Shown: positions 1 through 12,611, counted from the first letter of the stretch. The stretch is 64,000 bases of DNA from Varanus komodoensis (GCF_004798865.1 NW_025335761.1:20486502-20550501); one strand, 5' to 3'. Notes: generated from the letters alone by a model not told the origin. Made by a program: numbers and translations.

Positions 1-2600
1 ATTGAAGTATCCGGACCGTCTTCAAAGGCAGCCTCACGTAGATCACGTTACAGAAATCTAATCGGGAAGTTACCAATGCATGCGTCACAGTTGCCAGGCA
101 GTCGTTCTCCAGGTAGGGACAAAGCTGATGGATCAGCCAAAGCTGAAGGAAGGCGCTCCTCGCCACTGCTGTTACTTGAGCTTCTAATGACAGCTCTGGG
201 TCAAAAAGCACTCCCAAGCTGCAAACCCTGTCTCTAAGAGGAAGTGCAACCCCGTTCAGGACAAGGTCCAGGTCCCCCATCCCGAAGCCCATCCCACCTA
301 CCAAAAGGACCTCCATCTTGTCTGGATTGAGCCTCAGTTTATTGGCCCTCAACCAGCCCATTACCTCGGCCAGGCACCAGTTCAGTACAGCCACTGCCTC
401 ACCTGGATTAGTTGAGAACAAGAGGTAGAGCTGGGTATCATCAGTGTACTGATGATTCCACAGCCCACACCTCCTAATGACCTCACCCAGCGGTTTCATG
501 TAGATGTTAAATAGCAAGGGGGACAAAATGGATCCCTGTGGAACTCCATGGCATAGCTGCCATGGCACACAGCCATAGTCCCCCAGCACCATCTTCTGGA
601 ATCGGCCATTGAGATAGGAGCGGAACCACTGCCAAGCTGTGCCTCCAACTCCCAATCCCGCTAGCCTATCCAGGATACCATGGTTGATGGTATCGAAAGC
701 CACTGAGAGGTCCAGGAGAACCAACAGGGACGCACTCCCCATCTCTCTCCCTGCACAGGTCATCATACAGGGCGACCAAGGCAGATTCAGTACCGTACCC
801 GGGTCTGAAGCCGGACTGCAATGGGTCCAGATAATCAGTCTCATCCAAGAGTGCTTGGAGTTGTCCCGCCACCACCCGCTCTAACACCTTGCCCAAGAAC
901 GGGATGTTGGCCACCGGTCTGTAATTGGCGGCCGTCTCTGGATCCAGGGATGCCTTCTTTAGAACTGGCCGGACTACCGCCTCCTTTAAACAGGCAGGTA
1001 CCCGGCTGTCCCTTAGAGAGGCGTTGACTACCTCTAGGATGCAGGTCCCTATCCTGTCCTTGGCTTTCTTGAGTAGCCAAGATAGGCAAGGGTCCAGTAA
1101 GCAAGTGGTAGGACGTACTTGTCCAAGCACCTTGTCCACATCATCAGGCCGCAACAAATGGAACTCATCCTTCAATTGTGGACCAGACGGTAACATTGGC
1201 ACCTCCCCAGTAGAATCTGATTCACTAGTAGAGTCCAGCTTGTGACGAATCTGAGCGATTTTCTCTCTAAAATGCTTGGCAAAGTCGTCACAGCAGGCCT
1301 TCGAAGGTGGTACGAGATCTTTCTTTGGGCCCGGGTGTACCAGCCCCTGTACCACCCAAAAGAGCTCCACCAGGCAGCATTGTGAGGAGGCAATGGAAGC
1401 GGAGAAGAATTTCTTCTTCGCCGCCCTCACCACCACAGCATAGGCCCGATAATGGGCTCTCAAGTGTGTTCGGTCAGATTCATCCAGTGATTTCCTCCAC
1501 CTATGCTCTAGATGTCTCCCAACCTGCTTCATTGCCCGTAATTCAGGAGTATACCAAGGGGATGAATGGGCTCTGCCAGGTGGGAGAGGACGCTTAGGAG
1601 CGATCATGTCAATAGTCCTGGTCATTTCCCCATTTCATAGTTCAACCAAGGCATCAACAGGAGCACCAGCCTTATCAACCGGGAAATCCCCCAGGGCCTT
1701 CAGGAATCCATCCGGATCCAACCGGCTCCAAGGGCGGACCAGCACAATCGGGTATGCACCCTTGCAGAGGAAAAGGCCACTCTCCAGCTCAAACCTCACG
1801 AGGAAGTGATCTGACCATGACAGGGGTGTCAGACACAAGTTCCTCACCCTCCGATCCCCCTCTTCCTGCCCTGTCAATAAAACCAGGTCCAGAGCGTGTC
1901 CACGTTCATGGGTCGGGCCTGTGACATGTTGAGACAGCCCCATGGCCGCCATGGAGGCCATGAAGTCCTGAGCCGCCCCGGTCAGAACCATCTCGGCATG
2001 GAGATTGAAGTCCCCCAGAACCAACATCCTGGGAGTCTTGAACACCAAATCCGAGACGATCTCCATCAGCTCAGGCAGGGAGTCTGTTGGGCAGAAGGGT
2101 GCACGGTACACCAACAGAATCCCCAATCTGTCTCGGTTGTCCAACAGCAAGTAGAGGCAGTCTAGACCCAGCCTCGAGGGGACAGGAAGCCCCGTAAGGG
2201 AAAAAGAGGCTCGATAAACCAAAGCGAGCCCCCCTCCCCTTCCCTCCAGGTGCGGTCAGTGCTGGATCAGATACCCGGGTGGGCACAGTTGAGAGAGGGA
2301 GACATCCCCCTCCTCACCCACCCAGGTCTCTGCAAAGCAAACCAGGTCAGCCCCCTCATCCACAATCAAGTCAAGGATGAGGGAAGATTTATTGTGGACC
2401 GACCTGGCATTAAGCAGCAGCACCGACAGGCCTAGGGGGCGGTTGACAGGACCACCTGGAACCCTCAGGCTGGGGGAATAACCAGAAGGGGGAACAGGTG
2501 CTAGCCATCTGTCCCTCCTTCTTCTACGCAGACATGTTAGACCCTCAACGCCATAATGTCCATTGCCCGTAACCACCCCAATTACATAGCAAATACCTTC
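1..2600 (-). mobile_element. L2/CR1-clade LINE, runs off left edge
   Basis: This is a non-LTR retrotransposon in minus orientation. Near 2300-2500 the minus strand encodes the start of an apurinic-type endonuclease (LNARSVHNK, FAETW). It continues through the GDFNLHAE and SDHFLVRFE endonuclease blocks into reverse transcriptase (YRPVANIPFLGK, GFRPGYGTESAL, HGVPQGSILSPLLFN, QYTDDTQLYL). The window edge cuts it in the RT C-terminal region. The catalytic box reads YTDD where most relatives have YADD. The reading frame changes near 740, just before the DLSAAFDT block, exactly where the copy at 13.3 kb also changes. The family call rests on recognised motifs. L2 is favoured over CR1 proper because of the C-terminal block and the AAATAAATA-type tail on sibling copies. 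Confidence 0.85.
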
Positions 2601-2799
2601 TGACTTCAACTATATCATTTGAAGCAAACACAAAATAGTTAGGCTGCAATTGCAAGCAAAATTTTACTGATTATATTAACCACAATTTTCAAATATTGTA
2701 CAGCCCCTATTAGATCACCACCAAATATATAAAATCCTTTCTAGATGTTTCATGGCATCAATAATTTTTATAGATTTTATATATTTCCCACAGGTGCCA

Positions 2800-3430
2800 T
2801 TAAGACTGTTTTCTTTAGCAGTACAACTGAATATAGAACTCTATTTAAAACTCTTTGCCACATGGTTCACCTGCAAGATAACCCTTGCAACAGTTATTCA
2901 TGCTCTGGTAACTTCCTGTTTGGATTACTGCAAAATATTATACAAGGGGCTGCCTTTAAAATGGTCCACAAACTTGAGTTCATTGAAAATATGGTGTCTA
3001 AACTGCTAACTAAACTGCTAATTGGGACAAGCCAATATGATAATATTATGCCAGTACTTCTGCCTGCACTGGTTGCCAGGGAGACAGGTATTTGTCCAAA
3101 CTGAAGTAAGTAGATTGCCTTCTCACAGTTCCCTTCTTGTGTAGAGAGAGGTATAAAGGGTAAAACCCAGAGAGAAGGTCTCTTTGGTGGCCCATTTGTG
3201 GAATGACATGTGGAATGACATTCCCAGAAAGGTGTTCCAGGGATGACTATTATATTCTTTTCAGGCATTATGCAAATCCATGTTTATTCTCTCATACTTT
3301 GGCATTTTAAGTCTTTGCTAATTACTCTTAATTTGCTAGCTAGTTTTATTACGTAGTATATTGCTTGTGTTGTTTTAATCCTGTGAACAATCCAGAAACC
3401 AGCTTTGGTGAAGAACCATATATACATATT
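2800..3430 (+). mobile_element. Old degenerate L2/CR1 LINE 3' fragment
   Basis: The plus strand encodes IHALVTSCLDYCKILYKGLPLK, which aligns with the RT C-terminal block MHALVTSRLDFCNVLYLGLPLK of the better-preserved copy at 15.4 kb. A WND-IPRKVFQG remnant follows near 3200, and an aged tail lies near 3370-3430. It is much more diverged than the neighbouring copies, so it is an older insertion. Confidence 0.6.
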
Positions 3431-3548
3431 TTAAATAGATATAAATGGGAGACATGTTAACTGAATATTATCTCCATGTTAGTCCGTTAAAACAAAAAAC
3501 AATCTCATGGTGCTTTAAACAGTAACACATTTGTTATGGCATAAGCTG

Positions 3549-3665
3549 GTGTTCTCCAACCTACCACCTGTCAAAAGTGTTGTACTACATTTCCCATCAT
3601 CACCTGACAAAATGACCGTAATGGGAGTTGTATCTCAGCACATTTATAGATAGGAAAGGCTGGTA
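3549..3665. repeat. Palindromic MITE-like repeat (ACTACAACTCCCATCA type)
   Basis: The stretch contains a TACTACATTTCCCATCATC arm and an inverted AATGGGAGTTGTATCTCAG arm around a short centre. This matches the common amniote palindromic repeat family. Related diverged copies lie near 7990, 18820, 25414 and 49095. Confidence 0.5.
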
Positions 3666-3963
3666 TAACTTTCAGACCTAGAATACAAAGGTTATGCAGC
3701 TGCAGGTAGAGAAAAATGTAAACAGTGCGATCAGGTGGAAATGAAGTGATTTTTTGTAGTTAAACCAGAAGCAACAGCTGAACTTGTTAAATTGTAATTT
3801 CAGCAATTTTCTACTGGAATATTCTTCTGAAGTTTTGTTTCTTTTGTTCAAGTAAGGCCACTTTCAGGTCATCATCTATGGAAAGCAGAGTGCAAACACT
3901 GTTTTTGAAATATAGACATATTCCATACAAGCAGGCAACACCAAGTATACCAGGCGTTTGTAG

Positions 3964-4230
3964 GTGGCGCCCCGCCTATGGAATGCGCTCCCCAGAGAGG
4001 TCCGCCTGGCACTGTCATTATTTGTTTTTCAGTGCCAGGCTAAGACCTTTTTATTTAAACAATATTTTAATAACTTTTAATATCATCTATAAGGTTTTAA
4101 TTTGCAGCCAGGGTGAATCTGGATTTTATTTGTATTATTTGTATTATGTTTGTTTATTTTATGTAAGCCATCCCGAGGCTATGCGATGGGACGGCATACA
4201 AAAATTCTAAATAAATAAATAATAAATATA
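3964..4230 (+). mobile_element. L2-type LINE 3' end with AAATAAAT tail
   Basis: It begins at the coding block for [14 protein letters not shown], equivalent to the block at 15.83 kb. It passes through the TTTTTATTTAAACAATATTTTAA segment boundary and ends with AAGCCATCCCGAGGCTATG and a short AAATAAATA tail. It is a 5'-truncated insertion in RTF1 intron 2. It is nearly the same as the 3' end of the copy at 35.9 kb, so both belong to one subfamily. Confidence 0.85.
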
Positions 4231-4330
4231 CAAATACTTCTATGTTCTTGTTATTTATATCTCTCTCACTAGTAAGATAGTAATTCACAGTAGCTTCTTT
4301 GATACCATCTATGTTTGTACGAGAACTTAC

Positions 4331-4441
4331 CTCAACATCACTGTCTGAAGTCTCAGAGTCTGAAGACGCTGTAGGTTTGCTTGCAGGTGCTTCCTTTTCC
4401 TCAGAGTCACCACGTTTCCGTTTGGCCAATGACAGGAGCTC
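4331..4441 (-). CDS. RTF1: RTF1 coding exon 2
   Basis: The exon is 111 nt in phase 0 and encodes [17 protein letters not shown].. to SDSDVE. It is bounded by TTCCACCAG on its 5' side and GTAAGT on its 3' side (minus strand). The next exon expected in vertebrates, beginning near WTFGSNK, is not found between here and position 1. Confidence 0.93.
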
Positions 4442-7400
4442 CTGGTGGAAGCAGAAGTACAGAGTTAACTCGAAAATGAACAGACTCTTCCAAATCTGAG
4501 AGAAACAATTTCCAATAGTGTACTTCTCCTTCTACTACTCCCATTTAAGCTTTCTAAGCAATCTCCCTTAGGATAAGGTAACAATGGTATGCCATTTATT
4601 GCTCAATAAGGTAAAAACTAAAATATAAACTAGATGAAAATAAGCAGGGCTTTTTCTTTCACAACCCTACTCCTTTGAACTCCTCCTAAGGAATGTTCAC
4701 AAGCACCTGACCTTACAAGCTTCCAGTAGATGTATCAAGTGTATACCAAATACCTTTAAAAATCTTATTTTTGTTATGTTGAGAGCAGACTGACCCTATG
4801 GCCCTCTACATAGCATCTACATGGCCACAGGATGCACTGGATTGCCACATCTGACCTTGGAAAAAAGCTCCAACTTCTGAGCTGGGGATTCATGTTCAGT
4901 CTGTCATCTCTATAATTTGCAAGTTGAAAAAACTGAGCCAGGTGCTTCTCTGATATCAGAACAGTGATCTCAGAGAAGGAATAAAATGGGTCTTCTGGGA
5001 GAAGGGATAGAGAAGCCAGGGTCTGCCCATAAACAATGTATTATGAAAATACTACAGCCTCCCCCCCCCTTTTAAAACTCTGTAATGTCTATCTGGCCAG
5101 GGCGACTTCTTTTCTTTTATAACTTCTTTTATATCTTTTATATTTTTATTTATTATATATTGTTAATTTTAATTTTATATTGTTATTTTTGTATTGTATT
5201 GTATTTTATTGTGTTGTAAGCCGCCCCGAGGCTTTGGCAAGGGGTAGCACAGAAATGTTCTAATAAATAAATAAATAAATAAATGAGAGTGCTGAAATTG
5301 GTCATCTAGTTGGTTGGCAGGGTGGGAGGAACAAGGACACTATGAATGCCTTCATGCTCCTCATACCCAGCACAGAATGACCATAACTCTCTGACTTCAG
5401 AAGCTTATGAGTAGGGTGGATAAAAATCAGTGATGTTTAATATTTAATTAGATTTTAAAAATTTAAATTGGATTTTTTTTTAAAAAAATGCTTTTTGAGG
5501 AAAAGAATCTATCTAAAGACAGTTTTCTATTTAAGACACAGTGGTACCTTGGCTCACGAATGCCTTGGTTCACGACCAGATTGGGTCAAGAACAAAAATT
5601 TCATGAACACTTTGACGTGGGTCGTGAACTCCACACTGGATGGCGACCAAGATCGCAGCCATCTCCTCCCCTCGCCCGAATGGGGAAATGGCCACGATCG
5701 CAGTTGTGTTTGTGCAGGGAAGACGTGCGTAATCTCAGCAATCTCCCCCCTCCCCACACGATCGCGGCCATCTCCCCACCAGTGGGGTGATGGCCGAGAT
5801 TGTGCCCGTCTCTCCCTCCCCCAGCACATCCCATTTGCACCCATCTCTCCATCCCCCAGCGTGCCGGAATGACAGGCATGTGCAGGGATGATGGGTGTGA
5901 TCTCGGTCATGCTTGGGGAGGGGGGAGAGATGGCCATGCCTGTGCTCAGACAGGGTGGGGGGAGATGGCCGCGATCTTTGTTGTTCTTTGTCACTTTGCT
6001 TTACATTTTTCTGATTTAAAAAGAAGTTACAGAACGGATTAACCTTATTTACATTGAACCTTATGGGGAAATTTAACTTGGCTCATGATCATTTTGGGTC
6101 ACGACCAGGGTCCTGGAACGGATTCAGTTCGTGAGCCAAGGTACCACTGTACATTGTAGTCCAAAGGTTCTTCATAATGAAATAAGGATTAGTTTTTAAT
6201 TATGTAGCATAAAGCTATATACTCATGCAATGTTTAATTTTTTTGCTAAATGCATTCCATTCACAATGTCATGCTCTTCCAGAGGTTTCTGTAACATTAT
6301 TACCCAATTTTTCTAGATTATCACAGATACTTGATTTTACAGTTCTCAAGGCTGTGAATTTCCACCTGCTGAGATCACATGCTTCTTCACAGCAAAAATG
6401 TTATAAAATAAACATATAGACTTGAAAACAAGACCATAATTCCATTGTTCCTTTACAAATCTATGTACACAGAATCAACCCCTTACCTCTTCAGTGCTAA
6501 GTTTCAAAAAATGCAATGAATACAAGAAGATTGTTGGGTGCGGAACAGAAGCTAAGTGTGAGGAGGGAGGAGCTAGCAGTAGAAATGAAAGTGAAACCTT
6601 TTGAGCAGAATACTCTGCGAGTCTTTGGAGTCTTTGGATCTTTTCGTATATAGCCTGAGGTTTATCATATTATCCTTTCCCTGGAGGAGAGAACCTATAA
6701 TGCTGGCAGCAAGTTGTTAGAGACCTAGATTGGGAATATTTTAATGAAGTTCCTCTTCCTACAAACAAGGCAGGCATGTGTGCAAATTATTTTGAAAACC
6801 ATTATTTAAAACTAGTCTTACTGACTAGAGATTTCAAATGATTTGATTTAAATCAAATCCACCTACTTAAGGGTATCTCTGCTGAATCACACTTTAAGTG
6901 GCTTGGGGTTTTTAATAGGTAATTGAGTGTAATTTGATTTTGAATAAATATTGCAATTTATTATTTATGCAAGAAAGGCAATGTAAAATGAAGACAATGG
7001 CTGGCCACATTACAAAATGGTACCTTAGACATTTTCTGAGCCAGATACTACATGTTAAAAAAAACATACTTCTCAATGAATTTCCTACCATACAACATCA
7101 CAGGATTGACCAGTTGAAAAATGCAGGCAGCCTGCCACATTAAACATTTGCTTATGGGAGTGCTCCCATAACTTATCACCTTAACTAAAATTGCTCCCAG
7201 GGCAAAAAGGAAAGGGGTGTCCTACATTTGCCTTGATCAGTCAAACACCTATGTAGATCCACTGCAGAATTCTATGCCACCTAGTGTCTGACAATCAGGA
7301 AGTCATGGATATAAAGGAAACCTCCACTTATCCCAAAGTCCACTTATCCCAAGCGTTACCACAGGGAGCAGGTGTCAATTGATTCCTAAATGTCAGCAAG

Positions 7401-10400
7401 TATGTTAAGCACTCCGGAAATGAAAGCACTATAAAACTCAGCAAAATCTGCAAGGGAAGAGGTAAGTGTTAACTACAAAGGATTACAACAGTGGTCTTCT
7501 CCAGATATAATGCTATCTAATATCCAAGTTTGTTAGGTCATCAGGATGTTCATTTACTCCTCGCTCCTTTTTCTAGTTAGTAAGAACTATGCTTTCCATG
7601 ACACCTTGAACCATAGCTACAATAACCCCATTAATTGCTTCCAAATCAGTGGCACAGGTTAGGATAGTCTCATCGACTGGGCCTTTGCCTGCAAAACTGA
7701 ACCTCAGCAGAGGTTTGCCAGTCTGTTAGGTGGAAAATGTTGCAAATCCTAGCAAGTGTTTAGTAGTAATCTGACTAATAACTTTGAAACATGTCAAAAG
7801 TTGGCACCTCACAAAGTACTGAAGATGCACTTGCACTTTCTTCTGTCCTAGCATTCTCTCCCAACCCATCAGCGTCTTTTACTTGAACTATTCTACGTCT
7901 AAAATTCTGATTCTGATGAACCAGTACTATCTACAATTTTCAAGCAATCAGAAAAGATGGCAATATAAAATTGACCAGAGATAGAGAAGATGCAGCCCTC
8001 CAGATGTTCTTGGATGACAACCCTCATCAGTTTCAGCCAACATGACCAATCAGAGAAAGGTCACTAGAGTTACCATCCAACAATAATTGGAAGACTGTGT
8101 GTTCTGCATCCTAATTCCATAAATCATAGATCCTTCTTATTTTAAATACTGAACTATAAGTAACTCCCAAACCCAATATTCTCACAGATATGTTGGTTTA
8201 TATTAGCTTACCATTTGAAAGGATAACAGCACAACAATTAAAAGTTTGTTTACTCATTTTGCCAAATAGAAATATTACAGAGATTTGCAATTTAAACAGG
8301 CAAAAAAGGGCTTTCTACTGATATATTTCCAGATTTACCAACAGGTAATAATGTGCATCACTGGTACGCCTACTTTATACCTTCAGATTACATAACCAGA
8401 CAATGGCATATAAAGTAAATTAAAGCTCACATTTACATCAGATAAGCAAGTATCAATTTTTTACTTTTCCCTGTTCCCATGTAACCTACCAATCTAATAT
8501 TAAAGATATGTATAAGAATTTAAACTGACAGGCAATGCTCTTATTTTTAAATTTTTAAACGAATTCAGTGAGACATACTTGAAGTGCACATGTTTAAAAA
8601 GTAGGTGTTAGTTACATTGTTGTTAATTGCCTTATCTATATAACCAGGCTGCTAAGTTTTGAAACCACCCCTCTAGCAGAGGTACTCCGTAGCACCCAGT
8701 CATCCCAACTGTCTAATCTTAGAAGGATAATGGAAAAGGCAGCAAGTCAAGGCTGAAAACCAGGATCCCCAGATCTGGGAAACTCTATTGAAGGGTACTT
8801 CAACCACTGTGAGTTATTTAATCTTCTAAAGCTATATGAATGTCTAAGTGCTAGCCTAAATGCCTGTGCAAGAGATGTCCATAAAAGAAACATGTGTACT
8901 GGAGCAAAGATAATGTTGACACCTCAGTGACATCAGGCTCAATGCACTGACTTTTTACCACTTTTAGAGCACCATCAACCAGACTACCTTGCTGGTAGAA
9001 GACTAATAGGAGACTAGAATTGTAAGAACCATCATCTGACAGTTCCAAGTCTAGGAGCTGTTGCTATTCCATTTCCAAGATGTATAGTCTGAGCACCACT
9101 TGTGCTTTAGATGGAGCACTGACATTGTGATCAAAAACACCAATAAGAACTTCTGCCTTTTGTGTTTCAACTTGCACAGGGTTCTTATTAGCTGTGGAAA
9201 GGCACAATGAAAGTCTCAGGGAGAGGGCATTAGACTGATAGGGGATCTGCAGTTCTGCCTTGAGTTTTGGAACCCTGAGCAGGAATTGGTGGTAGACTGA
9301 TTGACAGCCTTCTCTAAAGGTCAACAACCAGTTGAACTATCTCAATATCCCTCAACTAGTTCTGAAATACTCCACCATGAGTAGGTAAAGATCTTCCTGA
9401 TCAGGAATTGTTGGAACAAGTGCTTCCCTCATGCTTTATGAGGGCCTCCATGACCATATTGTCTGTCTAAATCTGCACCTGACTGTGTGAAACCTTATTT
9501 GAGAAGGTTGAGCAAGCTGGACTGTTCATAGCTCTAGATGGGGTAGGAAGCTTCCATAGTCACCCTTAGGCCTTACGTAATGGGTCTCCTACAGTATTAT
9601 TCTATTAACATTAGAAGAAGAGACTATGTTGATGCAGAATTCTCCTTTTACTGTCATCTCCCTCTTTAGGTGGATTAGATTCAGTCATGTCTGAAAGAGG
9701 TGACATACATTCTGAGGAATCCTGAGCCCCAATAATACATTGTAAGTGACCTAGCATTAATAATAGCATATATTAATGAGCCATAGCTCAGCAGAAATGT
9801 ACATGCTTTGCATGCTTTGTCTCAAGTTCAATCGCCAGCATCTCCAGATAAGGCTAAGAAAGAATTACACCAGAAACCCAGGAAGGTCTCTGCTATTCAG
9901 CATCAACAATACTAAGCCAGTCTGACCCAGGAAAGGGGGCATCTTACATTCCTATAAGAAACCATTGCAGGATCTAAGAGTGAAATTGGATGATGAGAAC
10001 AATGAAAAAGTCCTGTAGTAAGGTCAGAAACATGCACAGCAAAACCATGTGATAAATGACAAAAAACTTTGAGAAAGATTTGTATTATGCACCACAAGAT
10101 ACAACTGGTAAGTTGTTTGCGTGACAGTGGATATGGAACCTTCAGGTTGGTAATAGGCCACCAGAACTTCCTGAATGGCTTCTCCAACCTGAATTCATGC
10201 CAGAAATGGGCTTAAACTTATTCTTAAGCAAGGACTCAGGAGAAGCAATCATATCTTACTTTTCAGTGAAACACAAAGTCTACTTTTCCAAGAAGTAAAT
10301 ACTATTTTCTAATTTGGAACTTTCTTTTACAAAGGAAGAAAAAGAAGAGGAATCCTTTTGCTAGCTGTCCTACTGCTCTACTGACCAAGCCAAAATAACA

Positions 10401-11453
10401 ACAACAACAATTTGTTCACATACCACATTTATATCTTACATACACAGAGGCAAAGAGAGAAGAGAAGCAAGCACATTAAAGGCACAGGTGCCAGACAAGT
10501 ATCTAGACTGCAACACAGACCTCACTATTCAAAACCAAACACGAATGACTGCTCTCTGTAAAGAACCAAGAGTGGCTTGAAAACTGTTGTAGCAAGAAAA
10601 GGATCAGTAAAACGTTAAGAGTAGAGTATATGCTGAGAGGAGGAGAAAAGCTAAAGGAGGCACCACCTAAAGCTATGGCGTTTGGGACACTAAGCAATTC
10701 AACAATACAAAGCTTGGAAAGAACGGCAGTGTGGAGGGGGGACACTTCCATCCACCTGGCGGCAACACAGAAGTTGCCCACATCAATGGGAACCTAAATC
10801 AGACATCACATGGGGAAACTCCTCTTAGTGAAGAAACGCTAACACCTGAAGTATTTGTTACAAGGGTTCCAAGAACTATAAGACTAACTACGTTTCCATC
10901 CCAACCACCAAGTACCATTAAGACAGGAGTTCAGGTGAACCCCAGCTACATGACTATTCACAGCACAAAAATACACCTTGCCTACCCATCCTGCCACTTG
11001 CTATAGTGGACTCTGTTAGCGCATCACTACTAATTCTCTCTATCCGCTAGTGCATTGCCTAACATTGTATCTCCAAAGCCTCACCACTTTCGAGGTACGT
11101 TGCACCTACTCCTCCCACACGCCCCTTCCATGCCCTCAATTCGCATTTGTTTCCAGGAGACCTTCTTCCCCCATGCCCCCCCACCAATTGCACTCACACA
11201 CTCTCTTTGAGATGCCAAGGCACTCAGCCCGCTTCTCCACAAGCTCAGAGGGAGAGGGGAAGTGGGGAAAACATATACTAGGCTCGAGGGCTCCTTCAAG
11301 CACCCATGCAGAGCGATGCTGACGGAAACGAGAACGGAGTTCTGGGCCCAGTTCGGCGGCGGCGCTGCTACCCACCTGGTCCAGGTTCTCCTCGCTGCCA
11401 CTGTCCTCGGTGTCTGAGTCAATGAGGACCCGGCCTTTCCGCTTCTTCACCAT
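4331..11453 (-). CDS. RTF1: RTF1, PAF1-complex elongation factor, 5' part (exons 1-2 only)
   Basis: RTF1 is a nuclear protein of the PAF1 transcription-elongation complex that promotes H2B ubiquitination and Pol II elongation. Two coding exons are present: 11376-11453 and 4331-4441. They encode [24 protein letters not shown] and then [29 protein letters not shown]. These match the start of vertebrate RTF1 closely, including the acidic, serine-rich character. Splice sites are canonical (CAG/GTGGGT donor, CCACCAG acceptor, GAG/GTAAGT donor) and both exons are in phase 0. The start at 11453 lies in GCCATGG context; I see no need for the longer N-terminus known in some mammals. The HMD and Plus3 domains lie left of the window. 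Intron 1 is about 6.9 kb and intron 2 exceeds 4.3 kb. RTF1 shares a CpG-rich divergent promoter with NDUFAF1. Confidence 0.93.
5085..5285 (+). mobile_element. L2-type LINE tail fragment
   Basis: This is an AT-rich 3' UTR ending in AAGCCGCCCCGAGGCTTTGG and then TAATAAATAAATAAATAAAT. It is the typical squamate L2/CR1-like terminus, with only the 3' untranslated end retained. Confidence 0.75.
5539..6149 (+). mobile_element. Tigger-like nonautonomous DNA transposon (MITE), copy A
   Basis: Terminal inverted repeats are CAGTGGTACCTTGGCTCACG at the left and its complement ending GGTACCACTG at the right. The right flank is TA, while the left flank is CA rather than the TA expected of Tc1/mariner-Tigger elements. 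The core is GC-rich with repeated GATGGCCGCGATC-like motifs and has no transposase. Sibling copies at 18050, 23527 and 63810 have clean TA flanks. Confidence 0.8.
6150..9775. other. RTF1 intron 1, mostly unique sequence
   Basis: No exon with convincing homology is visible here. It holds an interferon-response-like motif at 6582-6598, a palindromic repeat near 7990-8110, and an unexplained ORF-like stretch at about 8850-9560 on the minus strand. The remainder shows no structure that I recognise. Confidence 0.5.
7990..8110. repeat. Palindromic MITE-like repeat, diverged copy
   Basis: CAGCCCTCCAGATGTTCTTG, ACAACCCTCATCAGTTTCAG and a CAACATGACCAATC centre resemble the common CCAGATGTTTTGGACTACAACTCCCATCAG repeat family. 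The second arm is poorly preserved. Confidence 0.45.
9780..9950 (+). mobile_element. tRNA-derived squamate SINE
   Basis: GAGCCATAGCTCAGCAGAAA resembles a tRNA A-box head. TTTGCATGC and TCAAGTTCAATCGCCAGCATC resemble the B-box region followed by the standard SINE body. AAGCCAGTCTGACCCAGG near the end resembles the family 3' segment. Related fragments lie at 29560 (plus) and 35648 (minus). Confidence 0.65.
9951..11289. other. RTF1 intron 1, proximal part; no feature seen
   Basis: The stretch contains a small CAACAACAACAA run at 10395 and otherwise unique sequence. The open frames on both strands have no recognisable domains and no homology to RTF1. Confidence 0.4.
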
Positions 11454-12310
11454 GGCGGAGCTGGCCCGCCGCCGCTCCTCGCCTCAAAGCGGGCCCCGCA
11501 GACGGTGCGGCACTCGGAGCTGCCAGGCCTTCGCCGAGCCAGCCGCCCGCCAGCCAACCAGCCCGGGACACAAAGGGCACCGAGCATGCGCCGTGTGCCG
11601 ACCCGCCTGCCGAGGCGGGGCCAAGACGCTAGCGTCGTTCGTGGGCGGGGCCAGCGGAGGAGCGCCACTGGCCGGTTAGAACTGGATGGGGGGAGAAATA
11701 AGTCTCGTTTCTAGTCTTCCAAGGCGTCTTGGCGGGAGGGAAAAGGTGGGGCAGTGTTAATGACTGTTTCTCCTAGGTGATTGTCAATGGTTAATGTGTT
11801 GTCTAGCCAGTGGAATACAAGAGCCATCACTCTTACTGTCAAAACATTCCTGAAGCAGAGGCCTTTCTAAGAGACCGTGTGAACGGCAGGGCCTGTTAAC
11901 CTCTCCAAGCCCGTTGTCATCGCTAGTCGCCTTTCAGCCGTTAGGTTGATCTACGACGGTTTCTTGTTACCAAGAGAAACGCGGTAGCACCCTTCTCCTT
12001 TCAAGAGGGCCGTGGAAGGCCGAATCGCTTCCACTCGGAGGAGGCAGCGCTTTTGTTTTGGCGACCTGAAGAAGGGAGGCTCCCGTGTGCGGAGCGGAAC
12101 CTTTGGCGTCCAGCTCTTGTTTCCTAGCAGAGCAGAGATTGAAGCTAGACTCGGTGTGGGGGAACGTCAGGACGGTTTTAAACGTGGGACTCTAAAGAAG
12201 AACTTAGTCTGGAAACTTCGCAGAAGACAAGTGAAGGTAATCGGGAGCGCGGGTACGGTGGGATGGGGAAATGACGGGTCTATGAGAGGTAACTTTGCGC
12301 CCAGATCCAT
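11290..12310. promoter_or_regulatory. CpG-rich divergent promoter of RTF1 and NDUFAF1
   Basis: CpG dinucleotides become frequent from about 11300 to 12300, in contrast to the AT-rich surroundings. The RTF1 start codon (11453, minus) lies within it, and an NDUFAF1 leader exon is expected at its right side. A likely leader donor is GAAG/GTAATC at 12236/12237. I infer a head-to-head arrangement from gene orientation; no TATA box is evident. The exact transcription starts cannot be read from the sequence. Confidence 0.7.
11376..11453 (-). CDS. RTF1: RTF1 coding exon 1
   Basis: The exon encodes 26 codons from GCCATGG to NLDQ, followed by the donor GTGGGT. The protein start MVKKRKGRV with DSDTEDSGS matches vertebrate RTF1. 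Confidence 0.94.
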
Positions 12311-12611
12311 GCACTGTGTCTTTCCTACCTGGCCCCTTTAGTCAATCTACTTGTTAGTAACCGCGTGTTACTAACGCGGTTTAAGATCCCGTTAAATGAG
12401 CACTCAGAAAACACCCTAAAATCGTTCTGAAACAGAGTGCTGACGGGTTCTCCCCTGGCAGCTTTTTCTCGTCTGATGCCCTGGAACAGATGGCAGCTAG
12501 CGAACAAACTGTCCCAGTCAAATGAAATTCAGGCTGGCTTAAGCCCTTGTACCTTTTTTCATTAATCAGCTTGAAAATTTGACAGTGCCAATAGCTCTCA
12601 TCCTGCTGCTC

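Noticed and set aside
2600-4330. Further RTF1 exons left of exon 2
   Set aside because: No segment resembles the WTFGSNK.. region or the Plus3 domain; LINE fragments occupy the sequence.
5554-5994. 146-residue frame and its shadows in the 5.5-6.0 kb GC-rich block
   Set aside because: They arise from the repetitive GC-rich core of a Tigger-like MITE; the same happens at 18.2 and 23.6 kb.
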